From DATAVB01 sp040414495 (lineage in GTDB: Bacteria; Actinomycetota; Actinomycetes; Mycobacteriales; QHCD01): a DNA stretch of 40,354 nucleotides. Positions 1 to 8,700 of this stretch are shown in pieces. Under the pieces are notes generated by a model, which saw only the letters and a list, made by a program, of their open reading frames with translations, ran no database searches and was not told the origin of the DNA. A program made the translations under genes and the position numbers. The stretch covers positions 1 to 40,354 of the forward strand of contig JBEDUI010000208.1 in the NCBI GenBank assembly GCA_040414495.1, read 5' to 3'. Numbering within the stretch: position 1 is the first letter of the stretch; each line of letters starts with the position of its first letter.

Positions 1-1298
1 TACATCACCGCGTCCAATGTGGACACCTTGCCCGGTGTGGTCCCCTGCTCGGCCGCGATCAGGCCCTTCACCGCGTCGGTTTCAGCGGGCGAGCCCTGCT
101 CGCCGATATCGCCACCGGTCTTCTGCAATGCGGCATCGGTCGACCCGACCAGCGGCAGCGAGCTCTGGCCCGTTGGTTTGCTGCCGTCAGGGATGTACGT
201 GTTGGGGAAGTTCCCGGACGGGTGGCCAGGCAGGCCGTAGCATTTCGGGCCGGTATGCGCGACGTATTTCGGGTACTCACCCGGCTCGAACTTGCCGCGG
301 TCCTTCACCACCTCCAACGTGAGGTGCAGCCCGGGGCCGGCGCTGGAGAACGCGTCCTCCAGCCGTGGCTCGAAATCGGCCAGACCCTGCAGCAGGCAAG
401 GGAATTCCGGCGAGTACTCGGCCAGGAGGTTCAGCAGCGGCTGGCTGGTTTTGGTGAGGTGAATGAGGTTGGATTCGTTTTCGGCCAGTACGGCGGTTGC
501 GGTTGTCGAGACACCGGACGTGCTGCGCAGCAGGGTGTCGATCTGTTTGTTCTCGGCCACCACGGTGTCGCTGGTGGTGGACAGGTTCTGCACCGTGCCG
601 AGCAGATCCGGGGCGGCCGCGTTGTACGTGTCGGCGACGTCGGCCAGCGCGGAAATGTCATGCTTGATCACCGGCAGCTTGGTATTCAACGCGCCGACGT
701 AATCGCCCAGCCGGGCCAGGTTGTCCCCCAACTCATCACCCCGGCCATCGAGCGCATCCGCCAGTGCGCTCAGGGTCGCGCCCAGCTGACCGGGATTCAG
801 CGTGCGCAGGATCGGCATCAGGTCGTCCAAGACCTGCTGCACCTGGATCGCCGAGGCCGAGCGGTCCTCCGGAATCACGGCCCCGGACCGGATCGGCGCG
901 GTCGGTTTGGTCGGGGCGACCAGTTCCACGTACCGCTCGCCGAAGAGCGTCTTGGGCAGCAACTGCGCCTGCACATTGCCCGGAATCTGCTTGGCCATAC
1001 CGGGTTTCAACGCAAGACTCAGTCGGGCGCCCGACCCGACGCTGCTGACCTTGCGTACCTCGCCGACCAGCACACCGCGCAGCTTGACGTCGGCGCCGAC
1101 GCTGAGCTGGTTACCGATGTGGTCGGCATCCAACGTCACCGGCACGATCTTGACGAACCGCTTCTGGTAGATCGCGACCGACAACGCCAACAACAACGCC
1201 AGGATCACCAGGTAGGTCACGCCGACCAGCCGCCGCCGCGTGGTTTCCCGGGCCCGGCGTAAACCGGCCCGGGTAACCAGCGGGCGCGGCGCGGTCAT
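1..1298 (-). CDS. Mce/MlaD family protein, first mce gene of the operon (3' end outside window)
   Basis: The reverse strand reads open from an ATG at 1298 to the window edge, about 432 codons, with no stop, so the C-terminus is missing. The protein begins MTAPRPLVTRAGLRRA. A single hydrophobic segment (about residues 25-43) is followed by an MlaD/Mce domain (about 47-130) with the typical GADVKLRGVLVGEV stretch. A long helical region follows (about 150-280). Mce proteins sit outside the actinobacterial membrane, anchored by the N-terminal helix, and form a lipid-conducting channel served by YrbE permeases and an Mkl ATPase. The start overlaps the stop of the upstream yrbE gene as ATGA, so the two are probably translationally coupled. 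The lipid substrate cannot be read from sequence. Confidence 0.93.
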   Translation of the reverse strand, partial: MTAPRPLVTRAGLRRARETTRRRLVGVTYLVILALLLALSVAIYQKRFVKIVPVTLDADHIGNQLSVGADVKLRGVLVGEVRKVSSVGSGARLSLALKPGMAKQIPGNVQAQLLPKTLFGERYVELVAPTKPTAPIRSGAVIPEDRSASAIQVQQVLDDLMPILRTLNPGQLGATLSALADALDGRGDELGDNLARLGDYVGALNTKLPVIKHDISALADVADTYNAAAPDLLGTVQNLSTTSDTVVAENKQIDTLLRSTSGVSTTATAVLAENESNLIHLTKTSQPLLNLLAEYSPEFPCLLQGLADFEPRLEDAFSSAGPGLHLTLEVVKDRGKFEPGEYPKYVAHTGPKCYGLPGHPSGNFPNTYIPDGSKPTGQSSLPLVGSTDAALQKTGGDIGEQGSPAETDAVKGLIAAEQGTTPGKVSTLDAVM

Positions 1299-2104
1299 CC
1301 CGAGATCCGTACGGTCGTCGTCGCACCCCAAATGGCCAGGCTCAAAAAGAAATCGATGACGTTGATCGCCACGATCGCGGTCCGCACCGCCCGGCCGACC
1401 GCGACGCCGACGCCGGCCGGCCCACCACTGGCGCGGTAGCCGTAATAGCAATGGGTCAACACGATGACGACGGAAAAGACCAATACCTTGCCGAACGACC
1501 ACAGCACATCACCCGGCGGCAGGAACAGCCGGAAGTAGTGATCGTACGTACCGGTCGACTGTCCGTAGTAGACAGTCGCGATGATCCGGGTCGACAGGTA
1601 CGAGGCGAGCAGGCCGATGATATAGAGCGGAATCACCGCGATCAGGCCGGCGATGATGCGCGCGGTCACCAGGAACGGCAGCGACGGGACCGCCATCACC
1701 TCGAGCGCATCAATCTCCTCGCTGATCCGCATCGCACCCAATTGCGCGGTGAAACCGCAGCCGACCGTGGCCGATAACGCCAGGCCGGCCACCAACGGGG
1801 CGATTTCGCGAGTATTGAAATAGGCCGAAATAAAACCGGTGAACGCGGCCGTCCCGATTTCGTTCAAACCCTGATAGCCCTGCAGTCCGACCTCAGATCC
1901 GGTGAAGAACGACAGCACGCTGATCACCCCGACCGTGCCGCCGACCACGGCCAGCGCGCCGGTGCCGAACGTGACCTCGGCCAGCAACCGCAGCACCTCG
2001 TTGCGGTAGCGCCGGAGCGTACGCGGCACCCACAACAGCGACTTGACGTAAAAGGTCAGCTGGTCGCCGAGATCGTCCAGGATCGCCAACGGACGTGCTG
2101 TCAT
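1295..2104 (-). CDS. YrbE/MlaE-type ABC permease (second of the mce operon)
   Basis: A 269-residue MlaE-family integral membrane protein beginning MTARPLAILDDLGD. It has several hydrophobic helices and the family's central region (SEEIDALEVMAVPS), which in MlaE contacts the ATPase. YrbE proteins pair as two subunits with an Mkl/MlaF ATPase and move lipids for the Mce channel. An open frame extends 17 codons further upstream, but I choose ATG 2104. It follows a GGAGG ribosome-binding site at 7-base spacing and matches usual family length. The upstream extension lies in repeat DNA. The ATG overlaps the stop of a 35-codon ORF (ATGA) and the 3' end overlaps the mce gene (ATGA). Confidence 0.92.
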   Translation of the reverse strand: MTARPLAILDDLGDQLTFYVKSLLWVPRTLRRYRNEVLRLLAEVTFGTGALAVVGGTVGVISVLSFFTGSEVGLQGYQGLNEIGTAAFTGFISAYFNTREIAPLVAGLALSATVGCGFTAQLGAMRISEEIDALEVMAVPSLPFLVTARIIAGLIAVIPLYIIGLLASYLSTRIIATVYYGQSTGTYDHYFRLFLPPGDVLWSFGKVLVFSVVIVLTHCYYGYRASGGPAGVGVAVGRAVRTAIVAINVIDFFLSLAIWGATTTVRISG

Positions 2105-2208
2105 GAGGCGGCCTCCGGAGCGAGCATCGCAGCGAGCGCCAACACAAACCGGCACAAGGCACTGCGAGCGAGGCGCGGAACGGAGGAGGCCGCCGGGGTA
2201 GCTGTCAT
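2101..2208 (-). CDS. Small coupled ORF (35 aa) between the two yrbE genes
   Basis: ATG at 2208, TGA at 2101. The peptide starts MTATPAASSVPRLARS and ends AAMLAPEAAS, with a weakly hydrophobic middle. Its start overlaps the stop of the preceding 37-codon ORF (ATGA) and its stop overlaps the ATG of the second yrbE (ATGA). GGAGG lies 7 bases before the start, as for the real yrbE. It lies in a tandem repeat that duplicates the yrbE start region, so it may be a by-product of duplication that keeps ribosomes moving across the gap. No function is recognised. Confidence 0.35.
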   Translation of the reverse strand: MTATPAASSVPRLARSALCRFVLALAAMLAPEAAS

Positions 2209-2318
2209 GAGGCGGCCTCCGGAGCGAGCATCGCAGCGGGCGTGCGATCGCATGTGGAGCGACAACACCGGCCCGAGCGAGGAGCGGAACGGAGGAGGCC
2301 GCCGGGGTAACAGTTCAT
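2205..2318 (-). CDS. Small coupled ORF (37 aa) directly after the first yrbE gene
   Basis: ATG at 2318 overlaps the stop of the first yrbE as ATGA, and TGA at 2205 overlaps the next small ORF's ATG. The peptide begins MNCYPGGLLRSAPRSG, is Arg/Cys-rich in the middle, and ends AAMLAPEAAS, the same ten residues as the following small ORF. Composition does not look like a typical folded protein. Its value may lie in coupling translation rather than in the product. Confidence 0.3.
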   Translation of the reverse strand: MNCYPGGLLRSAPRSGRCCRSTCDRTPAAMLAPEAAS

Positions 2319-3085
2319 GATTTGGCCGGCACAATCTGGAAGTAAATGGCGGTGAGTACGAAATTCGTGCTGAACAACAGCAGGAACGTGATCACCACGG
2401 ACTGGTTCACCGCATCACCCACACCCTTGGGCCCACCGCCGGCGTTCAATCCCTTATACGCGGCGACAATCGCGGCGATCGCTCCGAAGATGAACGCCTT
2501 CACCTCGCCGGCGTACAGATCCGGCAGCTGCGCCAACGCGTCGAACGAAGCGAGGTACGCACCTGGCGTACCGCCTTGCAGGATGACGTTGAAGAAATAA
2601 CCGCCGCCCACGCCGACGATCGCGACCAAACCGTTGAGCAGTACGGCCACCACCATCGCGGCCAGCACCCGCGGCACCACCAGCCGCTGGATCGGGTTGA
2701 TCCCGAGGACCTCCATGGCGTCGATCTCGTCCCGGATCTTGCGCGAGCCGAGGTCGGCGCAGATGGCCGAACCACCGGCGCCGGCGATCAGCAGTGCGGT
2801 GACGATCGGCGAGGCCTCCCGGATGATCGCCAGCACCGAGGCGCCACCGGTGAACGACTGCGCGCCCAACTGCTGCGTCAACGAACCCAGCTGCAGCGCG
2901 ATCACCGCCCCGAACGGAATCGCCACCAACGCCGTCGGCAGGATCGTCACGCTGGCGATGAACCAGGCCTGAATGATGAATTCCCGGACCTGGAACGGCC
3001 GGCGGAAAATCCCGCGCGCCACATCCAGGCCGAGCGCGAACAACTCGCCGCTACCCCGTACGGCGCCGGCGACCGGACCGCTCAC
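2315..3085 (-). CDS. YrbE/MlaE-type ABC permease (first of the mce operon)
   Basis: A 256-residue MlaE-family permease with GTG start at 3085, beginning MSGPVAGAVRGSGELF. It has an amphipathic N-terminus, five or so hydrophobic helices and the conserved cytoplasmic stretch SRKIRDEIDAMEVLGINP that docks on the ATPase. It lies 7 bp downstream of the Mkl-like ATPase gene, so the two are one transcription unit. With the second YrbE it should form the heterodimeric membrane core of a lipid importer. The stop overlaps an ATG (ATGA) that opens two small ORFs before the second yrbE, whereas yrbE pairs usually abut directly. Confidence 0.93.
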   Translation of the reverse strand: MSGPVAGAVRGSGELFALGLDVARGIFRRPFQVREFIIQAWFIASVTILPTALVAIPFGAVIALQLGSLTQQLGAQSFTGGASVLAIIREASPIVTALLIAGAGGSAICADLGSRKIRDEIDAMEVLGINPIQRLVVPRVLAAMVVAVLLNGLVAIVGVGGGYFFNVILQGGTPGAYLASFDALAQLPDLYAGEVKAFIFGAIAAIVAAYKGLNAGGGPKGVGDAVNQSVVITFLLLFSTNFVLTAIYFQIVPAKS

Positions 3086-3092
3086 TGGTCGC

Positions 3093-4091
3093 TCACAGTG
3101 CAGAGACCGGCGGTTGCCACGGCGATGAGTCCGGCAGGCTGGCCCGGATCGCCTCCTGCGCGGCCGGCGGCAGCGTGTGCAGCATCGCCCGTACCCGCTC
3201 CTGCCGGCGGGCCACCGCCGCGCGTACCGGCAGACCAGGCGAGGGCTCCAGCTGCGGCGGTACGGCGACCAGACCAGCGGCGGCCGGCGCGGTCAACGTC
3301 GCCAATTCCGCCTCGACCTGGGCCGCGTCCTTCTCCTCGGACATGCCGATCGGGCCCTCGCGCCGGCCGTTCAGGAACTGCTCGACCACCGGCTCGGTCG
3401 AGGTGAGCAGCAGCTCCCGCGGCCCGAACAGCACCAGCCGGCGCAGGAACAGCAGCCCGAGATTGTCCGGCACGGTCCGGGCGGTGTTGATGTCGTGCGT
3501 GACGATGAGGAACGTGGCGTCGGTCTGCGCGTTCAGGTCGACGATCAGCTGGTTGAGGTACGCGACCCGGACCGGGTCGAGGCCGGAATCGGGCTCGTCA
3601 AAGAGGATGATCTCCGGCTCGAGTACGAGGGCTCGCGCGAGGCCCGCCCGTTTCCGCATACCGCCGGAGATCTCACCGGGCAGCTTCTGCTCGGACCCGA
3701 GCAGGCCGACCATTTCCATTTTCTCCAGCACGATGCCGCGGATCTCGCGCTCGCCTTTTTTCGTGTGCTCCCGCAACGGGAAGGCGATGTTGTCGAACAA
3801 ATTCATCGAACCGAACAGCGCGCCGTCCTGGAACAAGACCCCGAACAGCTTGCGTACCTCGTACAGCCGATGCTCCCGGCACCGGCAGATGTCGGTCTCG
3901 GAGACGACGATGCTGCCGCGTTCGGGCTTGAGCAGACCGACGAGGGATTTGAGGAAGACCGACTTCCCGGTGCCGGACGGGCCGAGCAGAACCGAGATCT
4001 CACCGGGCGGCAGGGTGAGCGTGACGTCGGACCAGATGACCTGGCTGCCGAAGGATTTGGTGAGCCCCTCGACCTCGACCGCGACGCCCAC
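3093..4091 (-). CDS. mkl: Mce-associated ABC transporter ATPase (Mkl/MlaF type)
   Basis: A 332-residue ATPase with GTG start at 4091. Walker A GPSGTGKS is at residues 37-44, the Q-loop FQDG at 87-90, the signature SGGMR at 142-146, Walker B IILFDEP at 161-167 and the switch histidine in VTHD at about 199. SGGMRKRAGLARAL is the MlaF/Mkl form of the signature. A C-terminal extension of about 90 residues, rich in Ala/Pro, follows the core, as in actinobacterial Mkl. In mycobacteria mkl also lies just downstream of rplL, but the yrbE-mce genes are elsewhere. Here they are fused into one operon. It powers lipid import through YrbE/Mce. Confidence 0.92.
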   Translation of the reverse strand: MGVAVEVEGLTKSFGSQVIWSDVTLTLPPGEISVLLGPSGTGKSVFLKSLVGLLKPERGSIVVSETDICRCREHRLYEVRKLFGVLFQDGALFGSMNLFDNIAFPLREHTKKGEREIRGIVLEKMEMVGLLGSEQKLPGEISGGMRKRAGLARALVLEPEIILFDEPDSGLDPVRVAYLNQLIVDLNAQTDATFLIVTHDINTARTVPDNLGLLFLRRLVLFGPRELLLTSTEPVVEQFLNGRREGPIGMSEEKDAAQVEAELATLTAPAAAGLVAVPPQLEPSPGLPVRAAVARRQERVRAMLHTLPPAAQEAIRASLPDSSPWQPPVSAL

Positions 4092-4205
4092 CGACCAACT
4101 CCCTCACGTGCATCCGGACAACGCACCGATGCGCGCCGGACTGTGCAGATGTGCTCTGCGGAACAACGAGGCCGGGACGGGTGAGGTTACTGACCGGTGA
4201 ACGCG

Positions 4206-4241
4206 AAAGGGCGGCCACCCCGATCGGGGTGACCGCCCTTT
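4206..4241 (-). terminator. Intrinsic terminator after rplL
   Basis: AAAGGGCGG and CCGCCCTTT flank a further pairing CACCCCGATCGGGGTG, giving a very stable stem 25 bp past the rplL stop on the minus strand. Only a short T run follows, as is common in actinobacteria. It should separate the ribosomal genes from the mce operon. Confidence 0.85.
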
Positions 4242-4266
4242 GTGCAGAACTTTGCGCGGAACGGTC

Positions 4267-4653
4267 TTACTTGACGCTGACCGTGGCGCCGGCCTTCTCC
4301 AGGGCCTCCTTGGCCTTGTCGGCGGCCTCCTTGTTGACCTTCTCCAGCAGCGGCTTGGGCGCGCCGTCGACGAGGTCCTTGGCCTCCTTCAGACCCAGGC
4401 TGGTCAGCGTACGGACCTCCTTGATGACCTGGATCTTCTTGTCGCCAGCGGCCTCGAGGATGACGTCGAACTCGTCCTTCTCCTCGGGGGCCTCGGCAGC
4501 AGCGGCGCCGGGGGCACCCGCGGCGGCAACGGCGACCGGGGCGGCCGCGGTGACCTCGAAGGTCTCCTCGAACTGCTTGACGAAGTCGGACAGCTCGAGC
4601 AGCGTCATCTCCTTGAACGCGTCGAGCAGCTCGTCGGTGCTGAGCTTCGCCAT
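4267..4653 (-). CDS. rplL: 50S ribosomal protein L7/L12
   Basis: A 128-residue protein beginning MAKLSTDELLDAFKEM. It has the N-terminal dimerisation and L10-binding helices, an Ala/Pro/Gly hinge at about residues 38-55, and the C-terminal factor-binding domain (KTLTSLGLKEAKDLVDGAPK-like helix, ending AGATVSVK). It forms the ribosomal stalk that recruits elongation factors. The gene is 67 bp downstream of rplJ, and AAAGGAAA precedes the ATG. Length and sequence are normal for actinobacteria. Confidence 0.98.
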   Translation of the reverse strand: MAKLSTDELLDAFKEMTLLELSDFVKQFEETFEVTAAAPVAVAAAGAPGAAAAEAPEEKDEFDVILEAAGDKKIQVIKEVRTLTSLGLKEAKDLVDGAPKPLLEKVNKEAADKAKEALEKAGATVSVK

Positions 4654-4720
4654 GGTGGCGTTTTCCTTTCGTTCGTACGCGGGTCATCGCGGCCCGCGGG
4701 TCTGTGGGGTTTGGTCAGCC

Positions 4721-5299
4721 TCAGCTGTCGGCGTCGGCGGCTGCTTCGGCAGGAGCTTCTGCAGCTGCCTCGGCGGGGGCGCCCTCGGCGGGCTTCTTCT
4801 CCTTGAGGGCCTCGGCCAGCCGGGCGACCTGCGAGAGCGGAGCCTGGAACAGGCCAGCCGCCTTGGTCAGGTTGCCCTTCATGGCGCCGGCCAGCTTGGC
4901 CAGCAGCACCTCGCGCGACTCGAGATCGGCGATCTTGTTGATCTCGTCGGCGGACAGCGTCTTGCCGTCCAGTACGCCACCCTTGATCACCAGAGCCGGG
5001 CTGGCCTTGGCGAAATCACGAAGCCCCTTGGCCGCTTCCACCGGGTCGCCCTCGATGAAGGCGATCGCGGTCGGACCGGCGAGCAGGTCGTTCAGCTCGG
5101 TGAAACCCACCTCGCTGACGGCACGCTTGGTCAACGTGTTCTTTACGACGGCGTAGGTCGTTGTCGGACCGAGGTTGCGGCGGAGCTGGGTCAGCTCGGC
5201 GGTGGTCAGTCCGCGGTACTCGGTGAGCACGGCAGCCTGCGCGTCGCGGAACTTGCCGGTGATCTCGGCGACGGCGGTGACCTTCTCCGGTTGCGCCAT
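4721..5299 (-). CDS. rplJ: 50S ribosomal protein L10
   Basis: A 192-residue protein beginning MAQPEKVTAVAEITGK. It has the conserved rRNA-binding N-terminal domain (YRGLTTAELTQLRRNL) and a C-terminal helix that holds L7/L12 dimers. The C-terminus carries the Ala/Glu-rich tail common in actinobacteria (residues about 165-192). GAGAGGAGG lies just before the ATG. It is preceded by an L10 leader RNA through which L10 or L10-L12 represses its own mRNA. Confidence 0.98.
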   Translation of the reverse strand: MAQPEKVTAVAEITGKFRDAQAAVLTEYRGLTTAELTQLRRNLGPTTTYAVVKNTLTKRAVSEVGFTELNDLLAGPTAIAFIEGDPVEAAKGLRDFAKASPALVIKGGVLDGKTLSADEINKIADLESREVLLAKLAGAMKGNLTKAAGLFQAPLSQVARLAEALKEKKPAEGAPAEAAAEAPAEAAADADS

Positions 5300-5364
5300 G
5301 GTCCTCCTCTCTCATGCCTACAGCCGGTCTTTCGAACCCGGGATCCGGGATTTCAGGCTCCGGA

Positions 5365-5540
5365 TGTACGGGCCCAGACTCTCGGGCCCTGACATGAGAA
5401 ACGCCCCGGCGCAGGCGCACGGGGCAAGGACCGCGCCACGGTGGGCGCCGGTCGCTCCGTCCATCCTGCGCGGGCCGCCCGTGACGGGGCCTTCGGTCGA
5501 GGCAAGCCTCAACGACCAGCGGTCTTTGGTTGGATTCGTA
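5365..5540 (-). ncRNA. L10 leader (autoregulatory 5' UTR of rplJ-rplL)
   Basis: Read on the minus strand, positions about 5535-5464 contain the conserved actinobacterial L10-leader core: CCAAAGACCGCTGGTCGTTG, then ACCGAAGG, then GGCGGCCCGCGCAGG. This forms the kink-turn-like site bound by L10/L12. Downstream hairpins follow: GCCCCG...CGGGGC (about 5403-5425) and GGGCCC...GGGCCC (5370-5389), which could act as the attenuator before the rplJ start at 5299. The remaining 5590-5733 of this divergent intergenic region shows nothing I recognise beyond the upstream region of the plus-strand protease gene. Confidence 0.85.
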
Positions 5541-5544
5541 GATC

Positions 5545-5574
5545 AGAGTACGACGTCGCCGTACGCTCCGCCAA
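5545..5574 (-). promoter_or_regulatory. Candidate rplJ-rplL promoter
   Basis: On the minus strand TTGGCG (5574-5569) and TACTCT (5550-5545) are separated by 18 bp. Transcription would start near 5537, right at the 5' edge of the L10 leader, and this placement is the main support. The boxes are imperfect sigma-70-type matches. Confidence 0.45.
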
Positions 5575-5733
5575 ACCGGATGCCCTTCGACGGCTGATTA
5601 TGTGCGTACGCCCCTTTTCGAACGCCATTGCGCCGCTCGGATAGCACAGTACGGTGTGGCGATACTTCTGCCCGGGCGCTCGTTGTGATGCCATCAGGGG
5701 AAATGTGGCTTCGTTACGAGGGGGAGCGTCCAC

Positions 5734-8700
5734 GTGGTTGATCAGACGCCCAGTGACGGCTATCTGCGATTTCCTGCCATCGGCGGCGGCAGCATCGTAT
5801 TCGTCTGCGAGGACGATCTGTGGACCGCGCCGGTCGACGGCGGAGTCGCCCGCCGCCTCACCGCCGATCTCGCCGACGTCGGTCAGCCGGCCATCTCGCC
5901 GGACGGCTCGCACATCGCGTTCACCTCCGATGCCGAGGGCCCGCCCGAGGTCTACTGCATGCCGGCGCTCGGCGGCCCGGCCCGCCGGCTGACCTGGCTG
6001 GCCGACTACTCGACCGCGGTACGGGGATTCACCCCCAGCGGTGACGTGTTGTTCACCAGCGCCACCGGTCAACCGTTCCGCCACATCCGGCACGCCTACA
6101 CGGTCCCGGTCGAGGGCGGCCCGGCCCGGCGACTGCCGTTCGGCGCGACCTCCGCGGTGAGCTACGGGCCGGGTGGCCAGGTGGTGCTCGGCCGCAACAC
6201 CGCCGATCCGGCCCGTTGGAAGCGATACCGCGGCGGCACCGCCGGCCGACTGTGGATCGATTGCACCGGCGAAGGTACGTACCGACGGCTGCTGCCCGAC
6301 CTGAACACCGACTTCGCCAGTCCACTGTGGATCGGCGACCGGATCTATTTCCTGTCCGACCACGAGGGCATCGGCAATATCTATTCGTGCACGCCCGAGG
6401 GCGCCGACCTGCGCCGGCACACCGACCACGACACGTACTACGCCCGGCACGCCAACACCGACGGCGAACGCATCATCTACCAACACGCCGCGGCGCTGTG
6501 GCTGCTCGATCCGCGGACCGACAGCACCTGGCAACTCCCGATCCAACTGGCCGGGCCGCGGACCCAACGCGGCCGCCGGTTCGTCGACGCCGCCAGCCAC
6601 CTCGACGGGGTGAGCCTGCATCCAGAGGGGCACTCGCTGCTGGCCGAGGTACGCGGCAAGCTCGTCACGATGCCGGCCTGGGAAGAGGCGGCGCTGCATG
6701 TCGGCGCGCCGCAGGGCGTGCGGTACCGGCACAGCCAGTACCTGGACGCCGAACGGGTCGCCGCGATCAGCGACGAGACCGGCGAGGAAGCCATCGAGAT
6801 CGTCGAACTCGGCGTGGGCCGGGAAGGTCAACGCCGCGCGCTCGCGGTCGGCGAACTGGGGCGGGTACACGAGTTGGCCGTCGCCCCGGACGGCAGCGCG
6901 ATCGCGGTCACCAACCAACGGCGCCAACTGCTGATCGTCACCGTCGCCGATGGCGTGCTGCGTATCGCCGACGAGGCCCCGGGCGGGGTCATCAGCGGAC
7001 TGTCCTGGTCGGCCGACTCGACCTGGCTCGCCTACAGCTACCCCAATTCCCCGTACGCCTCGAATATCCGGGTGACCCACGTGGCGACCGGCGACGTACA
7101 CGACGTGACCCGGTCGGAATTCCGGGACGAGCAGCCGCACTTCGACCCGCAGGGCCGGTACCTGTATTTCCTGTCCCGGCGGACGTTCAACCCGGTACTG
7201 GACGAGGTGCAGTTCGCGGCCGGATTCCCGAAGGCCAGCCGCCCGTATCTGGTGACGCTCCGGCGCGACCTGGTCTCGCCGTTCATTCCCGTACGCCGTC
7301 CGCTGGAGAAGAAGGACGACGACCAATCCAGCGACAACAATCCGACGACAACGACAATCGAGTTCGAGGGCATCGCCGACCGGGTGGTCGCATTTCCGTT
7401 GCCGGAAGAGCGGTATACGCAAATCGTCGGCATCGGCGAGAAGGTGCTGCTCACCTCGAGCCCGGCCAGCGGCGAGGCGGGCAACCACGCGCTGTCGCGG
7501 CGACCCAAGGCCGGCTCGCTCGGGTGCTACGACTTCAGCACGTACGAGCACAAGGTGCTTTCGGAGGATGCGACCGATGTTCGCGTCTCGGCCGACAACA
7601 GCACGATGCTCTACCGCAGTGGCGGCCGGGTGCGGATTCTGCGGGCCGGCGCCGAGCCGGACAAGGACACCGACGACGACGAGCCGAGCCGCGAGTCCGG
7701 CTGGGTTGACCTGGACCGGATCCGGATCCCGGTCGACCCGAACGCCGAATGGCCGCAAATGCTGACCGAGGCCTGGCGGCTACAGCGAGATCGGTTCTGG
7801 ACTCCCGACATGTCCGGGATCGACTGGCCGGCGATTCTGCACCGGTACGAGCCGTTGGCGCACCGGGTCGCGACGCGGGCCGAATTCTCCGATCTGCTGT
7901 GGGAGCTGCAGGGTGAGTTGGGCACCTCGCACGCGTACGAGCTGGGCGGTGATTACCGGCCGACCGAGCACTGGGACAGCGGCCTGCTCGGGGCCGATCT
8001 GACTCGGGACGACGCCACCGGCCGCTGGCACATCGGGCACATCGTGGTCGGCGACAGCTGGGATCCAGAGGCCACCTCACCACTGGCCGGTCCGGGGCTG
8101 GGAGTACGGGAGGGCGATAGCCTGCTCGCGGTCGGCGGGCAGCCGGTCGATCCGGTGGACGGCCCGGGTCCGCTGTTGGTGCATCAGGCCGGGCAGGCGG
8201 TCGAGCTGACCGTGGCCGGGCCGGATGGTGCGTACCCGCGGCGGCTCACGGTCACCGCGTTGAGCGACGAGCGCAAGGCCCGGTACCGGGAATGGGTGCA
8301 GGGTTGCCGGCGCCGGGTGCACGAGGCCAGCGACGGCCGGATCGGTTACCTGCACATCCCGGACATGTGGATCGACGGGTTCGCCGAGTTCCACCGCAGC
8401 TACATGAGCGAGCTGGAACGGGCCGCGTTGGTGGTGGACGTAAGGTTCAACAACGGCGGTGCCGTTTCCGGACTGCTGCTGGACAAGCTGACCCGGCGGC
8501 GCATCGGCGGTTCGGTCAGCCGGTGGGCGCCACCGATGCCGTATCCGGAGGAGTCGCCGGCCGGGCCGATGGTGTGTTTGACCAACGAGCACGCCGGGTC
8601 GGACGGCGATATTTTCACGCATGCGTTCTCGATGCTCGGGCTCGGTCCGGTTGTTGGGATGCGAACCTGGGGCGGCGTGATCGGTATCGAGGGTGATGTA

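Larger units (their letters stand above)
2101..2318. repeat. Imperfect tandem repeat, two units of about 104-110 bp, each with palindromic ends
   Basis: Unit 1 spans about 2101-2204 and unit 2 about 2205-2314. Both begin TCATGAGGCGGCCTCCGGAG and end near GGAACGGAGGAGGCCGCCGG. The GGCGGCCTCC at one end and GGAGGAGGCCGCC at the other are complementary, so each unit could fold into a long-stem hairpin. The centres diverge. Each unit carries a Shine-Dalgarno plus ATG on the minus strand. Confidence 0.8.

Noticed and set aside
222..1262. A 346-codon plus-strand frame
   Set aside because: It lies opposite the open, recognisable Mce gene and has His/Gln/Arg-rich shadow composition.
5509..7758. A 749-codon open frame on the minus strand across the tricorn gene
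   Set aside because: It is antisense to the tricorn domains with all catalytic residues intact on the plus strand, has an Arg/Val-rich composition typical of high-G+C shadow frames, and also covers the L10 leader.
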